From: Phytophthora sp. 'mugwort'
Taxonomy: Eukaryota; Oomycota; Peronosporomycetes; Peronosporales; Peronosporaceae
DNA length: 30,443 nucleotides
Reading direction: 5' to 3'
Assembly (NCBI GenBank): GCA_033558025.1
Contig: JAUCEF010000066.1
Span: 1 to 30,443, forward strand
Within the stretch, counting starts at the first letter, position 1; each line of letters begins with the position of its first letter. Positions 16,323-26,737 of this stretch are shown here, in pieces. The position numbers were made by a program, and so were the translations under genes. The notes beneath the pieces were generated by a model, which worked only from the letters and a program-made list of their open reading frames with translations, made no database searches and was not told the origin of the DNA.

Positions 16323-16339
16323 TGAATATTAATATTCAA
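16322..16339. repeat. 18-bp perfect palindrome upstream of cox2
   Basis: TTGAATATTAATATTCAA, fully self-complementary, 58 bases before the cox2 start. Confidence 0.8.
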
Positions 16340-16397
16340 AAACTCTTAATTTTGTATATATTAAAAATTAAATAAAATAATAAATTTCAAGTATATT

Positions 16398-17174
16398 ATG
16401 ACAATAATAAATTATATAAATAATCAATTCACTTTTTTAGATATGGCTGAACCTTGGCAATTAGGTTTTCAAGATCCAGCAACACCTGTTATGGAAGGTA
16501 TTATTAATTTTCATCATGATTTAATGTTTTTTTTAATTATGATTACTGTATTTGTTTGTTGGATGTTATTTAGAGTTATTACTCTTTTTGATGAAAAAAA
16601 AAATAAAATTCCAGCAACAATTGTACATGGTGCTACTATTGAAATTATTTGGACTTCTATTCCAGCCTTAATTTTATTAACGGTAGCTATTCCATCTTTT
16701 GCTTTATTATATTCAATGGATGAAGTAATTGATCCTATTATTACTTTAAAAGTAATTGGTAGTCAATGGTATTGGAGTTATGAATATTCAGATAATTTAG
16801 AATTTTCTGATGAACCTTTAATTTTTGATAGTTATATGATTCAAGAAGATGATTTAGCAATAGGTCAATTTAGAATTTTAGAAGTTGATAATCGTGTGGT
16901 TGTTCCAACTAATAGTCATATTCGAGTATTAATTACTGCTTCAGATGTTTTACATTCATGGGCAATACCTTCATTAGGTATAAAATTAGATGCTTGTCCT
17001 GGTCGTTTAAATCAAACATCAATGTTTATTAAACGTGAAGGTGTTTTTTATGGACAATGTAGTGAAATTTGTGGAGTAAATCATGGATTTATGCCTATTG
17101 TTGTAGAAGCTGTTTCATTAGAAGATTATTTAATTTGGTTAAAAAATAAAATCAATTTTGATTTTAATATATAA
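16398..17174 (+). CDS. cox2: Cytochrome c oxidase subunit 2
   Basis: 258 residues. Cox2 carries the CuA centre that takes electrons from cytochrome c. Two membrane helices are seen (about residues 41-62 and 82-105), then the aromatic WYWSYEY motif (124-130), and the CuA ligands H186, C221, C225 and H229 in [16 protein letters not shown]. The gene is intact, not split. It lies downstream of trnW and upstream of cox1 on the same strand. Confidence 0.99.
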   Translation: MTIINYINNQFTFLDMAEPWQLGFQDPATPVMEGIINFHHDLMFFLIMITVFVCWMLFRVITLFDEKKNKIPATIVHGATIEIIWTSIPALILLTVAIPSFALLYSMDEVIDPIITLKVIGSQWYWSYEYSDNLEFSDEPLIFDSYMIQEDDLAIGQFRILEVDNRVVVPTNSHIRVLITASDVLHSWAIPSLGIKLDACPGRLNQTSMFIKREGVFYGQCSEICGVNHGFMPIVVEAVSLEDYLIWLKNKINFDFNI

Positions 17175-17187
17175 TTAAAAAATTTTT

Positions 17188-17286
17188 ATGGTATTTAAAA
17201 TCATTGGTATAATTTTTTTAATATTATTACTATTTACTGATATTAAAAAATTAATTAATAAAATCAAACAATTTTTCAATAAATAA
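17188..17286 (+). CDS. 32-residue TatA-like ORF
   Basis: ATG at 17188, TAA at 17284-17286. The product has a short N-terminal hydrophobic helix (FKIIGIIFLILLLF), a short turn at TD, and a Lys-rich amphipathic helix (IKKLINKIKQFFNK). That is the TatA/B layout, in which a transmembrane helix ends in a F-G hinge and is followed by KK.....-type amphipathic sequence. TatA forms the pore with TatC, and tatC is present at the start of the window. Mitochondrial tatA genes are rare and easily missed. The ORF is very short for the family and the FG hinge Gly is absent, so this is a suggestion. Confidence 0.4.
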   Translation: MVFKIIGIIFLILLLFTDIKKLINKIKQFFNK

Positions 17287-17396
17287 AAATAATTTATTTT
17301 TTTGATAATAAAAAATTAAAAAAACCAACGCTTTTTTTGATTTAAAAATAAAATATATAATTTTGCATTTAAAATAAAATTTAAAAATATAAATAA

Positions 17397-18875
<1,479 letters not shown>

Positions 18876-18951
18876 AAAAAAATTTTATAATTATTAATAA
18901 TTAAATTAATCTTTATTAATAATTATATTAAAAATTTTTAATTTAATTAAT

Positions 18952-18964
18952 ACCGTTTTACGGT
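18952..18964. other. Short GC-containing hairpin after cox1
   Basis: ACCGT-TTT-ACGGT, a perfect 5-bp stem (a T-G pair extends it) standing out in AT-rich sequence 77 bases after the cox1 stop. Possibly a 3' processing signal for the cox1 mRNA. The rest of the 18876-19116 spacer shows only AT-rich sequence. Confidence 0.4.
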
Positions 18965-19116
18965 GTTTTATAAAAATTTAAAATTTTTATATTATTTAAG
19001 AGAAAAAAATATTAGTAAAATTTAAATAAAAAAAAATATTAAATCTCAAAATTAAATCAAATAAAAATTTAATTAATAACAAATTAATTATTAATAAAAT
19101 AATTTAAATTATAATT

Positions 19117-19530
19117 ATGGATATCGAAAATATTTTAATAGACTTAAACAATGACAACAATAATATTGAAAAACACGAATCACAAGAACAAACATCAAAT
19201 TATATAAAATATATAATATTTATAATAGGTGCCTTTTTTATTTTAGGTTTAACTATTTTTTTAATTTATTTCAATAGCGATTTTCCAATAGTTTCTGCAT
19301 TACAGGATTTAAGGAATATCGTCGATGATGAAACTTTCAATCAAATAAAACAAGTTGTTTTAAAAATGTTACGTGAACCTGAAAAAAGGGCGGCTGGATT
19401 AAATTTATTAGAATTATTAAAACTAACTATTCATCCAAGACATTTATTAAAAGATAATCCACAAGAATTTGAAAAAATGATGACTCATTTAATTAAAATT
19501 TTAATTTCTATTTTTAAAGAAGATGGCTAA
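19117..19530 (+). CDS. orf137, unknown single-pass membrane protein
   Basis: 137 residues; not recognised. An acidic/Asn-rich N-terminus (DIENILIDLNNDNNN) is followed by one membrane helix (about residues 30-52), then FNSDFPIVSALQDLRN and a soluble helical domain with charged residues (VVLKMLREPEKRAAGLNLLELLKL). The composition is richer in G, D and E than nearby ribosomal genes and has no long homopolymers, which supports a real coding gene. A strong hairpin follows its stop at once. It may be related in layout to orf176. Confidence 0.65.
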   Translation: MDIENILIDLNNDNNNIEKHESQEQTSNYIKYIIFIIGAFFILGLTIFLIYFNSDFPIVSALQDLRNIVDDETFNQIKQVVLKMLREPEKRAAGLNLLELLKLTIHPRHLLKDNPQEFEKMMTHLIKILISIFKEDG

Positions 19531-19532
19531 AA

Positions 19533-19560
19533 AAACCTATTTAATTTGTTAAATAGGTTT
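19533..19560 (+). terminator. 12-bp hairpin directly after orf137
   Basis: AAACCTATTTAA-TTTG-TTAAATAGGTTT, a perfect 12-bp stem with a 4-base loop beginning 2 bases after the orf137 stop. It is a likely mRNA 3'-end or processing signal and lies at the junction to genes on the other strand. Confidence 0.65.
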
Positions 19561-19941
19561 CTAGATATACAATATATACATTATGTAAATTTTTACCAAT
19601 TAAAAACTAATTATGTGATTTTAAATTATAACTATGTTGATATTAATTTAATTTTAGTTATTGAGTATTTAATAAAAATTAATCTATTTAAATATTTATG
19701 TCATCAATAACTTATGTTAAACCATCTTGATTAAAAGTTATAGAATTAGCAATAATAATATTCTGTATTTATATTAAATTTGTAAGTGAACGCATTCTTC
19801 TTATATTTTTTAGAATATTTATTGAAAAAAATTGATTTTTTTAATTTATTATTTCTTAAAAAATTTAAATTTTATTATTTATATTATAAAAATAATTGAA
19901 TTATTTTTTTTTTAAGAATGAAATTTTTAAATAAAACTAAT
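19561..19941. other. Noncoding region between orf137 and trnR(UCU)
   Basis: 381 bases of AT-rich sequence where transcription directions converge. Apart from the right arm of the long inverted repeat (about 19852-19919) I see nothing coding or structured in it. Confidence 0.6.
19852..19919. repeat. Right arm of the long-distance inverted repeat
   Basis: Its core 19858-19903 is the reverse complement of 16275-16320 with two mismatches. It lies just before trnR(UCU) and so marks the end of the cox2-cox1-orf137 segment. Confidence 0.8.
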
Positions 19942-20014
19942 TACAATCTCTTGGATTTGAACCAAGATTTTAAAGCTTAGAAGGCTAATACTCTACCAAT
20001 TAAGTTAAGATTGT
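19942..20014 (-). tRNA. trnR: tRNA-Arg (UCU)
   Basis: On the minus strand: acceptor ACAATCT/AGATTGT, anticodon loop CTTCTAA giving UCU, T arm CTTGG-TTCAAAT-CCAAG. The anticodon stem has a T-T mismatch. Confidence 0.9.
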
Positions 20015-20031
20015 TTTAGTTTTATTAAGAA

Positions 20032-20742
20032 TTAAACAGTTTTATCTGAATATACATTAAAAATAGCTTTTAATGCATCTCGTGAAAGTTGTTTATAAAT
20101 ATTTTGTTTTAAAAATTTTTTTTTTTCCTTTTTAGTTAAAGTAACCGCTCCTATTAAAGCTATTAATAATATAATACCTGCAACTAAAAAAAAAAAAGCA
20201 TAATAACTATATAAAATTTGTCCAATTGTTTCAATATTTGTAATAGTATCTAATTGATAGATAAAATTTTTTAAAAAGGGTTTGACATCAACAAATATTT
20301 CAAAAGTACCTTTCATACTATCGTGAAAAAAAAATAAAGTATTTACTTTTTGAGTAAAAAAAGAATTATTTATTAAATGGTAATATGATGTAAAAACTTT
20401 ACTAAACATAACAAACGTTTCTAAAAAAAAAATAAAACTAATTAAAAAAATAATTGGTAAATAACCAAAATTATTTTTTATTTTATTTTTATCAATTAAA
20501 ACATTAACATCTAGCATCATAATAACAAATAAAAATAATACAGTAATAGCTCCTACATAAATAATAATTAACATTATTGATAAAAATTCAATTTCAGAAA
20601 TTAATAATAATCCAGTTGAATTAGTAAAAACTAATATTAAAAAAAATGCAGAATATATTGTATTTGTAGAATATATTACAAATATAGCTGAAGTTAAAGC
20701 TATAGTTGAAAAAGTATAAAAGAAAATTGTTTCGAAATCCAT
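20032..20742 (-). CDS. nad6: NADH dehydrogenase subunit 6
   Basis: 236 residues. A membrane-arm subunit of complex I. The N-terminal helices contain AFFLILVFTNSTGLLL, then EIEFLSIMLIIIYVGAITVLFLFVIMML, the conserved Nad6 core (E.EFLa...iiVYvGAi.vLFLFv.MML) with the pi-bulge in the third helix. A final hydrophobic block with LIALIGAVTLT near residue 200 is the usual last helix. It is transcribed after nad5 with a 60-base spacer. Confidence 0.97.
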   Translation of the reverse strand: MDFETIFFYTFSTIALTSAIFVIYSTNTIYSAFFLILVFTNSTGLLLISEIEFLSIMLIIIYVGAITVLFLFVIMMLDVNVLIDKNKIKNNFGYLPIIFLISFIFFLETFVMFSKVFTSYYHLINNSFFTQKVNTLFFFHDSMKGTFEIFVDVKPFLKNFIYQLDTITNIETIGQILYSYYAFFFLVAGIILLIALIGAVTLTKKEKKKFLKQNIYKQLSRDALKAIFNVYSDKTV

Positions 20743-20802
20743 AATGTATTTAAATTATATAAATTTATAATTATATCTTAAAAGATACATATTTTATTAT
20801 TT

Positions 20803-22797
20803 TTATTTAATTAATAAAAAAATAAATAAAAATAATAAAATAGTAATAATATTAAAAAAATAAATAATAGAAAAAAAAATAATATTTATTAAACAAATAA
20901 TGCTAATTAACATTAATAATGAATAGTGATAAATATAACCTGTTTGTAATAAAATTATTTTTTGACTTAAGAAAGAAAAAACGGTTATTAAACCAAAAGG
21001 ACCACACATTTCAATTAAACCTTTATCAATCATTTTATATGTTACATTATAACCAACTTTTAATATATATTGATTAATAAATTCATAATAAATTTTATCA
21101 AAATACCATTTTCTATTTAAAAAATTATAAAAATAAAGACCATATTTTGAAATTTTTAAGTTATATAAAAATCTAAATTTAAAAAAATATAAATAAAAGG
21201 CACAAAATAAGCCACAAAAACTTAAAATAACAGGTAATAATTTAAAAAATGTTGGTAAAAATTCAGCATCAATCATTTGATTATTAAATGGATTTATATA
21301 AATTGAGTTATTCCAAAAATTTGAACCTAACCCAACAAACATATCTTTAGAAATATAACCTATAAAAATACTACCAAATGCTAAAACTCCTAAAGGAATA
21401 CCCATTTCTAATGGAACATCATGTGCATTTTTAATAACATTTTTATAGGCATTAGTTTCACTTAAAAAAGCAAAAAATAATAAACGTGTTGAATAGAATG
21501 CCGTAAAAAATGCACCAATAGTACCCAACCAATAAGCAAAATGACCTGTTTCACTAAAACTTGAAAATGCAACTTCTAATATTAAATCTTTAGAATAAAA
21601 ACCAGTTAAAAAAGGAAAACCCATTAAAGATAATGAACCTATTAAAAACATTATATAAGTAAAAGGTAAAATTCTTCTTAAACCACCCATTTTTCTTATA
21701 TCTTGTTCATCACCCATAGCATGAATTACAGCACCGGAACATAAAAATAATAATGCTTTAAAATATGCATGATTTGATAAATGAAAAATAGCTAAAGGAT
21801 AATTTGATAATCCACAAGCAAAAAACATATAACCTAATTGACTACAAGTAGAATAGGCAACTATTTTTTTAAAATCATTTTGTACTAGACCAATTGTACT
21901 TGAGAAAAAGGCTGTAGAAGCTCCAATAATTGTAATAACTTTTAAAGAAAACATTGAATATTCAAACATTGGTGAACAACGTGCAATTAAATAAACACCA
22001 GCAGTTACCATAGTCGCTGCATGGATTAATGCCGAAACCGGCGTAGGTCCTTCCATAGCATCGGGTAACCATAAATGTAAAAAAATTTGAGCAGATTTAC
22101 CCATAGCACCTATAAAAATTAAAATACACGCAACATCAATAATACTTAAAATATAATTAAAAAAAATAAATTTAAAATCTTTAACAATAGAAATTGCTGC
22201 AAATGTACTAAAATATTCAATAGTTCTAATATTATAAAAAACAGTTAATACACCTAATAATAAGATTAAATCACTAATTCGATTAACTAACATAGCTTTT
22301 ATAGCTGCTTTATTCGCTTGTAAACGTGTAAACCAAAAATTAATTAATAAATATGAACAAAAACCAACACCTTCCCATCCAACAAACATTTGCATAAAAT
22401 TATCACCTGTAACTAATATAATCATAAAAAAAGTAAATAGTGATAAATATGACATAAATCTAGATAAATGTGGATCATGATCCATATATTTAGAAGAATA
22501 TAAATGAACTAAAGTTGAAATACTTGTTACAACAATTAACATTATCATAGTTAAACTATCAAATAAAAAACACCAATTACAATTAAATAAACCACTATTA
22601 ATCCAATTTGAAATATAAATAATATACTCATATTCATTTGTAATTGAATTATATATAATAATAAATGAAAAAAGACAACTTAAAAAAGTTGTTAATGTGG
22701 TTATAAATACAGAACCTTTACGGCCAATATAAAAACCAAATAATCCAGAAGCTACTGAACCTAAAAAAGGTAAAAAAATTAAAGTTAATAATAACAT
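20803..22797 (-). CDS. nad5: NADH dehydrogenase subunit 5
   Basis: 664 residues, the full length for Nad5. An antiporter-like proton-pumping subunit at the end of the complex I membrane arm. Signatures are HLYSSKYMDHDPHLSRFM, FVGWEGVGFCSYLLI (with the conserved Glu of the proton channel), HLWLPDAMEGPTPVSALIHA, STCSQLGYMFFACG and GFYSKDLI. The C-terminal part is the long lateral helix region and is poorly conserved. No frameshift or intron. Confidence 0.98.
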   Translation of the reverse strand: MLLLTLIFLPFLGSVASGLFGFYIGRKGSVFITTLTTFLSCLFSFIIIYNSITNEYEYIIYISNWINSGLFNCNWCFLFDSLTMIMLIVVTSISTLVHLYSSKYMDHDPHLSRFMSYLSLFTFFMIILVTGDNFMQMFVGWEGVGFCSYLLINFWFTRLQANKAAIKAMLVNRISDLILLLGVLTVFYNIRTIEYFSTFAAISIVKDFKFIFFNYILSIIDVACILIFIGAMGKSAQIFLHLWLPDAMEGPTPVSALIHAATMVTAGVYLIARCSPMFEYSMFSLKVITIIGASTAFFSSTIGLVQNDFKKIVAYSTCSQLGYMFFACGLSNYPLAIFHLSNHAYFKALLFLCSGAVIHAMGDEQDIRKMGGLRRILPFTYIMFLIGSLSLMGFPFLTGFYSKDLILEVAFSSFSETGHFAYWLGTIGAFFTAFYSTRLLFFAFLSETNAYKNVIKNAHDVPLEMGIPLGVLAFGSIFIGYISKDMFVGLGSNFWNNSIYINPFNNQMIDAEFLPTFFKLLPVILSFCGLFCAFYLYFFKFRFLYNLKISKYGLYFYNFLNRKWYFDKIYYEFINQYILKVGYNVTYKMIDKGLIEMCGPFGLITVFSFLSQKIILLQTGYIYHYSLLMLISIICLINIIFFSIIYFFNIITILLFLFIFLLIK

Positions 22798-22906
22798 AAT
22801 AGAATAAAATAAATTTAAATTATTTAAAAATATAATAATAATTTTAAAATAATTCTTCTTAAAGAATAAATATTTTTTAAAAAATTAATATTAGAATAAT
22901 ATTTAA

Positions 22907-22932
22907 AATTATTTTCTATATAGAAAATAATT
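22907..22932. repeat. 26-bp perfect palindrome between atp1 and nad5
   Basis: Fully self-complementary around the centre CTATATAG (half-site AATTATTTTCTAT). It lies in the spacer between the atp1 3' end and the nad5 start and may be a processing or regulatory site. Confidence 0.8.
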
Positions 22933-22957
22933 AATTTTTATCTGTTATGTTTTATTT

Positions 22958-23010
22958 ACAAAATATTATAATTATTTTTTATTAATAAAAAAATAATTAT
23001 ATTATTTTGT
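22958..23010. terminator. Long hairpin at the atp1 3' end
   Basis: The arm 22958-22981 (starting ACAAAATATTAT) pairs with 22986-23010 (ending TATTATTTTGT), about 24 bp with one mismatch and one bulge and a 4-base loop. The arm overlaps the atp1 stop codon at 23002-23004. It is likely to shape the 3' end of the atp1 message. Confidence 0.6.
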
Positions 23011-24532
23011 AATAAAATTATTAGTAAAATTTGTTGCTAAAATATTAAGTTTTTTTTCTAATTCTTTAGATATTTCTTTTTTATTTAAGATTTCTTCTAA
23101 AATATTAAAATGATTATTTTTTATAAAATTTAACCAACTAATTTCAAAACTTGAAATTTTATCAACAGCAATTTTATCTAAGAAACCACGTACACCTAAA
23201 TAAATAATTACAATTTGATTTTCAACAGATAACGGTATATTTAAACCTTGTTTTAACATTTCTGTTAATCTAATCCCTCTATTTAATTGTTGTTGAGTTG
23301 TAGCATCTAAATCAGAACCAAATTGAGCAAATGCTTGTACTTCTCTAAATTGTGCTAATTCTAATTTCATTGTACCAGCAATTTGTTTCATAGCTTTAAT
23401 TTGTGCAGAAGAACCAACACGACTTACAGATAATCCAACACTAATTGCAGGTCTTTGACCTTCATTAAATAATTCTGTTTCTAAAAAAATTTGTCCATCA
23501 GTAATTGAAATAACATTTGTTGGAATATAAGCAGAAACATCTCCAGCTTGTGTTTCAATAATAGGTAATGCGGTTAATGAACCACCACCAATTTTTTTAT
23601 TCATTTTAGCAGCTCTTTCTAATAAACGAGAGTGTAAATAAAAAACATCTCCAGGATAAGCTTCTCTACCTGGAGGTCTTCTTAATAATAAAGACATTTG
23701 TCTATAAGCTACCGCTTGTTTTGATAAATCATCATAGAAAATAACAGCATGTTTACCATTATCTCTAAAATATTCACCTAAAGCACAACCAGTATATGGA
23801 GCTAAATATTGTAAGGGTGCTGAATCTGAAGCAGTAGCCGCTACAATAACAGAAAAAAACATTGCATTTTTTTCTTCTAAAGTTTTTGTTAATTCAGCAA
23901 TTGTTGATCTTTTTTGACCAACACCTACATAAATACAATATAATTGATTATTTATATCTTTTTTTAAATGAGGTTCTCTTTGATTAATTATAGTATCAAT
24001 AGCAATAGATGTTTTACCTGTTTGTCTATCACCAATAATTAATTCCCTTTGACCACGACCAATAGGAATTAAACTATCTACAGCTTTTTAAACCTGTTTG
24101 TACAGGTTGTTTAACACTTTCTCTAGGCATAATACCTGGAGCTTTAACTTCAACTCTACTTTCTAATTTACTGTTAATTTGACCTTTACCATCAATGGGT
24201 TGTCCTAAAGCATCAACTACTCTACCTAATACTTCAGGTCCTACAGGTACACTAACAATAGATCCAGTTCTTCGTACAAAATTACCTTCTTGAATTTCTC
24301 TATCATTACTAAAAACAACAACACCAACAACATCAGGTTCTAAATTTAAAGCCATTCCTTTAATATTACCATTATTAAATTCAACCATTTCACCTGCTTG
24401 AATTTTAGTTAAACCATAACATCTTGCAATACCATCACTCATTGAAAGAACAATACCTGTTTCTTGTAAACTTTTTTCATCTTTATATTTTTTAATATTT
24501 GATTCCAGTATATATGATAATTCAATAGCCAT
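23002..24532 (-). CDS. atp1: ATP synthase F1 subunit alpha (frameshifted)
   Basis: The regulatory alpha subunit of the F1 head. The 5' part starts [11 protein letters not shown] and runs to [10 protein letters not shown]. The frame then breaks at TTTTT 24085-24089 (AAAAA on the coding strand); the other frame continues as [18 protein letters not shown] with the Walker A motif GDRQTGKT. Later come [13 protein letters not shown] and [13 protein letters not shown], and [18 protein letters not shown] carries the catalytic arginine finger region. The whole is 1531 bases; one base fewer gives 509 residues, normal for the family. One surplus A, probably a sequencing error, is enough to explain it. 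Confidence 0.95.
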
Positions 24533-24611
24533 AGAGGTTATTAAATTATCATATTATTTAATAATTATAAATTATTATAATTACCAAAATATATCAAATA
24601 TATATTTTTTA

Positions 24612-24683
24612 TACCCTTTACGAGAATTGAACTCGTATTTTTACCGTGAAAAGGTAATGTCCTAACCATTAGACTAAAAGGGC
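24612..24683 (-). tRNA. trnE: tRNA-Glu (UUC)
   Basis: On the minus strand: acceptor GCCCTTT/AAAGGGT, anticodon loop TTTTCAC giving UUC, T arm ACGAG-TTCAATT-CTCGT. Confidence 0.93.
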
Positions 24684-24717
24684 TTTTTATTAAACAAAAA
24701 ATTTTGTTTAATAAAAA
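24684..24717. terminator. 16-bp hairpin between nad4 and trnE
   Basis: TTTTTATTAAACAAAA (24684-24699) and its exact complement (24702-24717) with a 2-base centre. It overlaps the nad4 stop (24708-24710) and abuts trnE, so it probably marks the nad4 mRNA 3' end. Confidence 0.6.
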
Positions 24718-26181
24718 TAAGAAAAATCAATATGTATTAAAATTTTTGAAACACTTTCATGCATACAACTTTCAAAAATTTTAGGATATAAACCTAATAA
24801 AAAGATATTTATAATTAATATTAAATGAATTAAAAATTCACGATAAGTTAAATCATAATAAATTTTTAAATAAATATTTTGAATATTACCATAACAAATT
24901 CGATTATAAAATAATAAAGAATATACCCACCCAAAAACATACCAATTGTCGCAAAAACAGCTGTTGTAGTATTATCTTCAAAAACTCCAGTTAAAATAAG
25001 AATTTCACCCACAAAACTACTTGAACCTGGAATAGACATATTTGCTAATACATAAATAAATAATGCAATACAAAATAAAGGCATTGTATGTGCTAAACCA
25101 CCATAATAATTAATAAATCTTGTATGATATCGATCATATAAACATCCAATTGAAAAAAATAAACCACTCGATACTAAACCATGACTAATCATTTGAATAA
25201 TACTACCTTCTAATCCTTGAATAGTTAAAGAAAAAATACCCAATATTATAAAATTCATATGAGCAACTGATGCATAAGCAATAATACGTTTCAAATCTGT
25301 TTGTCGTATAGCTGTTAATGACGCATAAATAACAGATATTAAACATAAAACTAAAATATACGGTGTAAAATATAATGCAGCTTTAGGAAATAAAGGAACT
25401 AAAAACCTAATCATACCGTATGATCCTAATTTTAATAAAATACCAGCTAATAGTACAGAACCTGCGGTAGGTGCTTCAACATGTGCTTCCGGTAACCAAA
25501 CATGAAAAGGTAACATTGGAACTTTAACAGCAAATGATAAAAAAAAAGCTAAGAAATAAAATTTTTCATATGAAAAATTAAAATTACTATAATATAATAT
25601 TTGATAATCAGTTGTACCCACAGTTAAAAATAAATGAATAATGGCAATAAACATAAATAATGAACCTGCTAATGTATACATAAAAAACAAATATGAAGCT
25701 TTAATTTTACGTTCTCTTGAACCCCAAATACTATAATTAAAAACATAGGAATTAATACACTTTCAAAGAAAATATAAAAAATAAGTACATCTAATATACT
25801 AAATGAAATGATTAAACAAAATTCTAAAATAAAATATAAAATAAAATATTCTTTTATATTTTTATTAATCATTTCATAACTAATTAACATACAGATTGGA
25901 ATCAAAAATGTTGTTAAAATTATAAAAAATAATGAAATACCATCAATACCTAAATAAAAATTAATATTAAATTGACTAATCCATTCTATTTTAAATAAAT
26001 ATTGAAAATTAGAAGTTGATTTATCAAATAAAATCCATAAAGGTAATGACATTAAAAAAATGAAAAAAGACATAAAAATACTAAAATTTTTTATAAATTT
26101 TTCATTTTTCGAAAAAGCTAATATAATAACCGTAATTAATGGTAAAATAAGTAAAAAAATTAATATAAACTTATTAAACAT
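24708..26181 (-). CDS. nad4: NADH dehydrogenase subunit 4 (two frameshifts)
   Basis: Antiporter-like proton-pumping subunit of complex I. The start MFNKFILIFLLILPL at 26179-26181 is the first ATG after trnH. The N-terminal part has LGIDGISLFFIILTTFLIP and FESVLIPMFLII. A frame change near 25722-25728 leads to WGSRERKIKASYLFFMYTLAG. The middle has LPFHVWLPEAHVEAPT and the SHGLVSSGLFF block. A second change near 24926-24928, at a run of G on the coding strand, precedes a last piece YSLLLYNRICYG that runs to TAA at 24708-24710. Two missing bases give 1476 bases and 491 residues, the normal length. Confidence 0.94.
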
Positions 26182-26203
26182 AAAAAAATTTAATTTAAAA
26201 ATG

Positions 26204-26276
26204 GGCGAAAAATGGGACTTGAACCCATAACACTTAGACCCACAATCTAACACTCTACCTTTAAGTTATAATCGCC
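26204..26276 (-). tRNA. trnH: tRNA-His (GUG)
   Basis: On the minus strand, a 5' extra G as in all His tRNAs, anticodon loop TTGTGGG, anticodon stem TTAGA/TCTAA, T arm ATGGG-TTCAAGT-CCCAT. The acceptor GCGATTA against TTTTCGC has two adjacent T-T mismatches (positions 5-68 and 6-67). Confidence 0.88.
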
Positions 26277-26279
26277 TTT

Positions 26280-26699
26280 TTAAATTTTTCTTAAATAATA
26301 TATAAAATTTAAAAATGATTGAACAATTAAATTATTTAAAGGTGGATAGTTTTTAGATAATATTTGTTTTACTTTTAAATTAGAATAAATATTATTTTGA
26401 ATACTCAAATAAATTAATTCAAGTTTTTTAAAATTATATAAATCCCTTATTAAATTTAATTCATTATTTCCATAAATTATTAAAATAGAACCTTGTCCTT
26501 TTAATTTTAAAAAAATATCAATAATTAAATTTTGATTTAATATTAAAGATTTATAATCAAATTTTTTAATTTTTTTTTTTAAAGATATTATTTCATTAAT
26601 ATTTAAATCATTATAACGAAATATATATATATATTTATAAGTTTGTTTAATTTTTTGTAATTGATTTAATTTATACTTTTTAAATTTTTTTTTTTGCAT
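26280..26699 (-). CDS. rpl10: Probable ribosomal protein L10
   Basis: 139 residues. L10 forms the base of the large-subunit stalk. The N-terminus is basic; around residue 70 the segment KGQGSILIIYGNNELNLIRDLYNF resembles the L10 beta strand and following helix (...G.t.liy....). NNIYSNLKVKQILSKNYPPLNNL near the end fits the L10 order of a variable region and a last helix. Mitochondrial rpl10 genes are short and divergent, and the gene lies between nad7 and trnH. The assignment is by pattern only; another small ribosomal protein remains possible. Confidence 0.5.
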   Translation of the reverse strand: MQKKKFKKYKLNQLQKIKQTYKYIYIFRYNDLNINEIISLKKKIKKFDYKSLILNQNLIIDIFLKLKGQGSILIIYGNNELNLIRDLYNFKKLELIYLSIQNNIYSNLKVKQILSKNYPPLNNLIVQSFLNFIYYLRKI

Positions 26700-26737
26700 A
26701 ATTTATTGAAAATAAAATTTTATTCTAATAATTAATA

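Larger units (their letters stand above)
15807..16397. other. Noncoding region between trnW and cox2
   Basis: 591 bases of very AT-rich sequence with no convincing gene on either strand. It contains a perfect 23-bp inverted repeat near its start, one arm of a diverged long inverted repeat shared with the region before trnR(UCU), and an 18-bp palindrome 58 bases before cox2. Confidence 0.7.

Noticed and set aside
26182..26253. N-terminal extension of nad4
   Set aside because: It reads through trnH; the ATG at 26179-26181 opens the usual hydrophobic Nad4 start.
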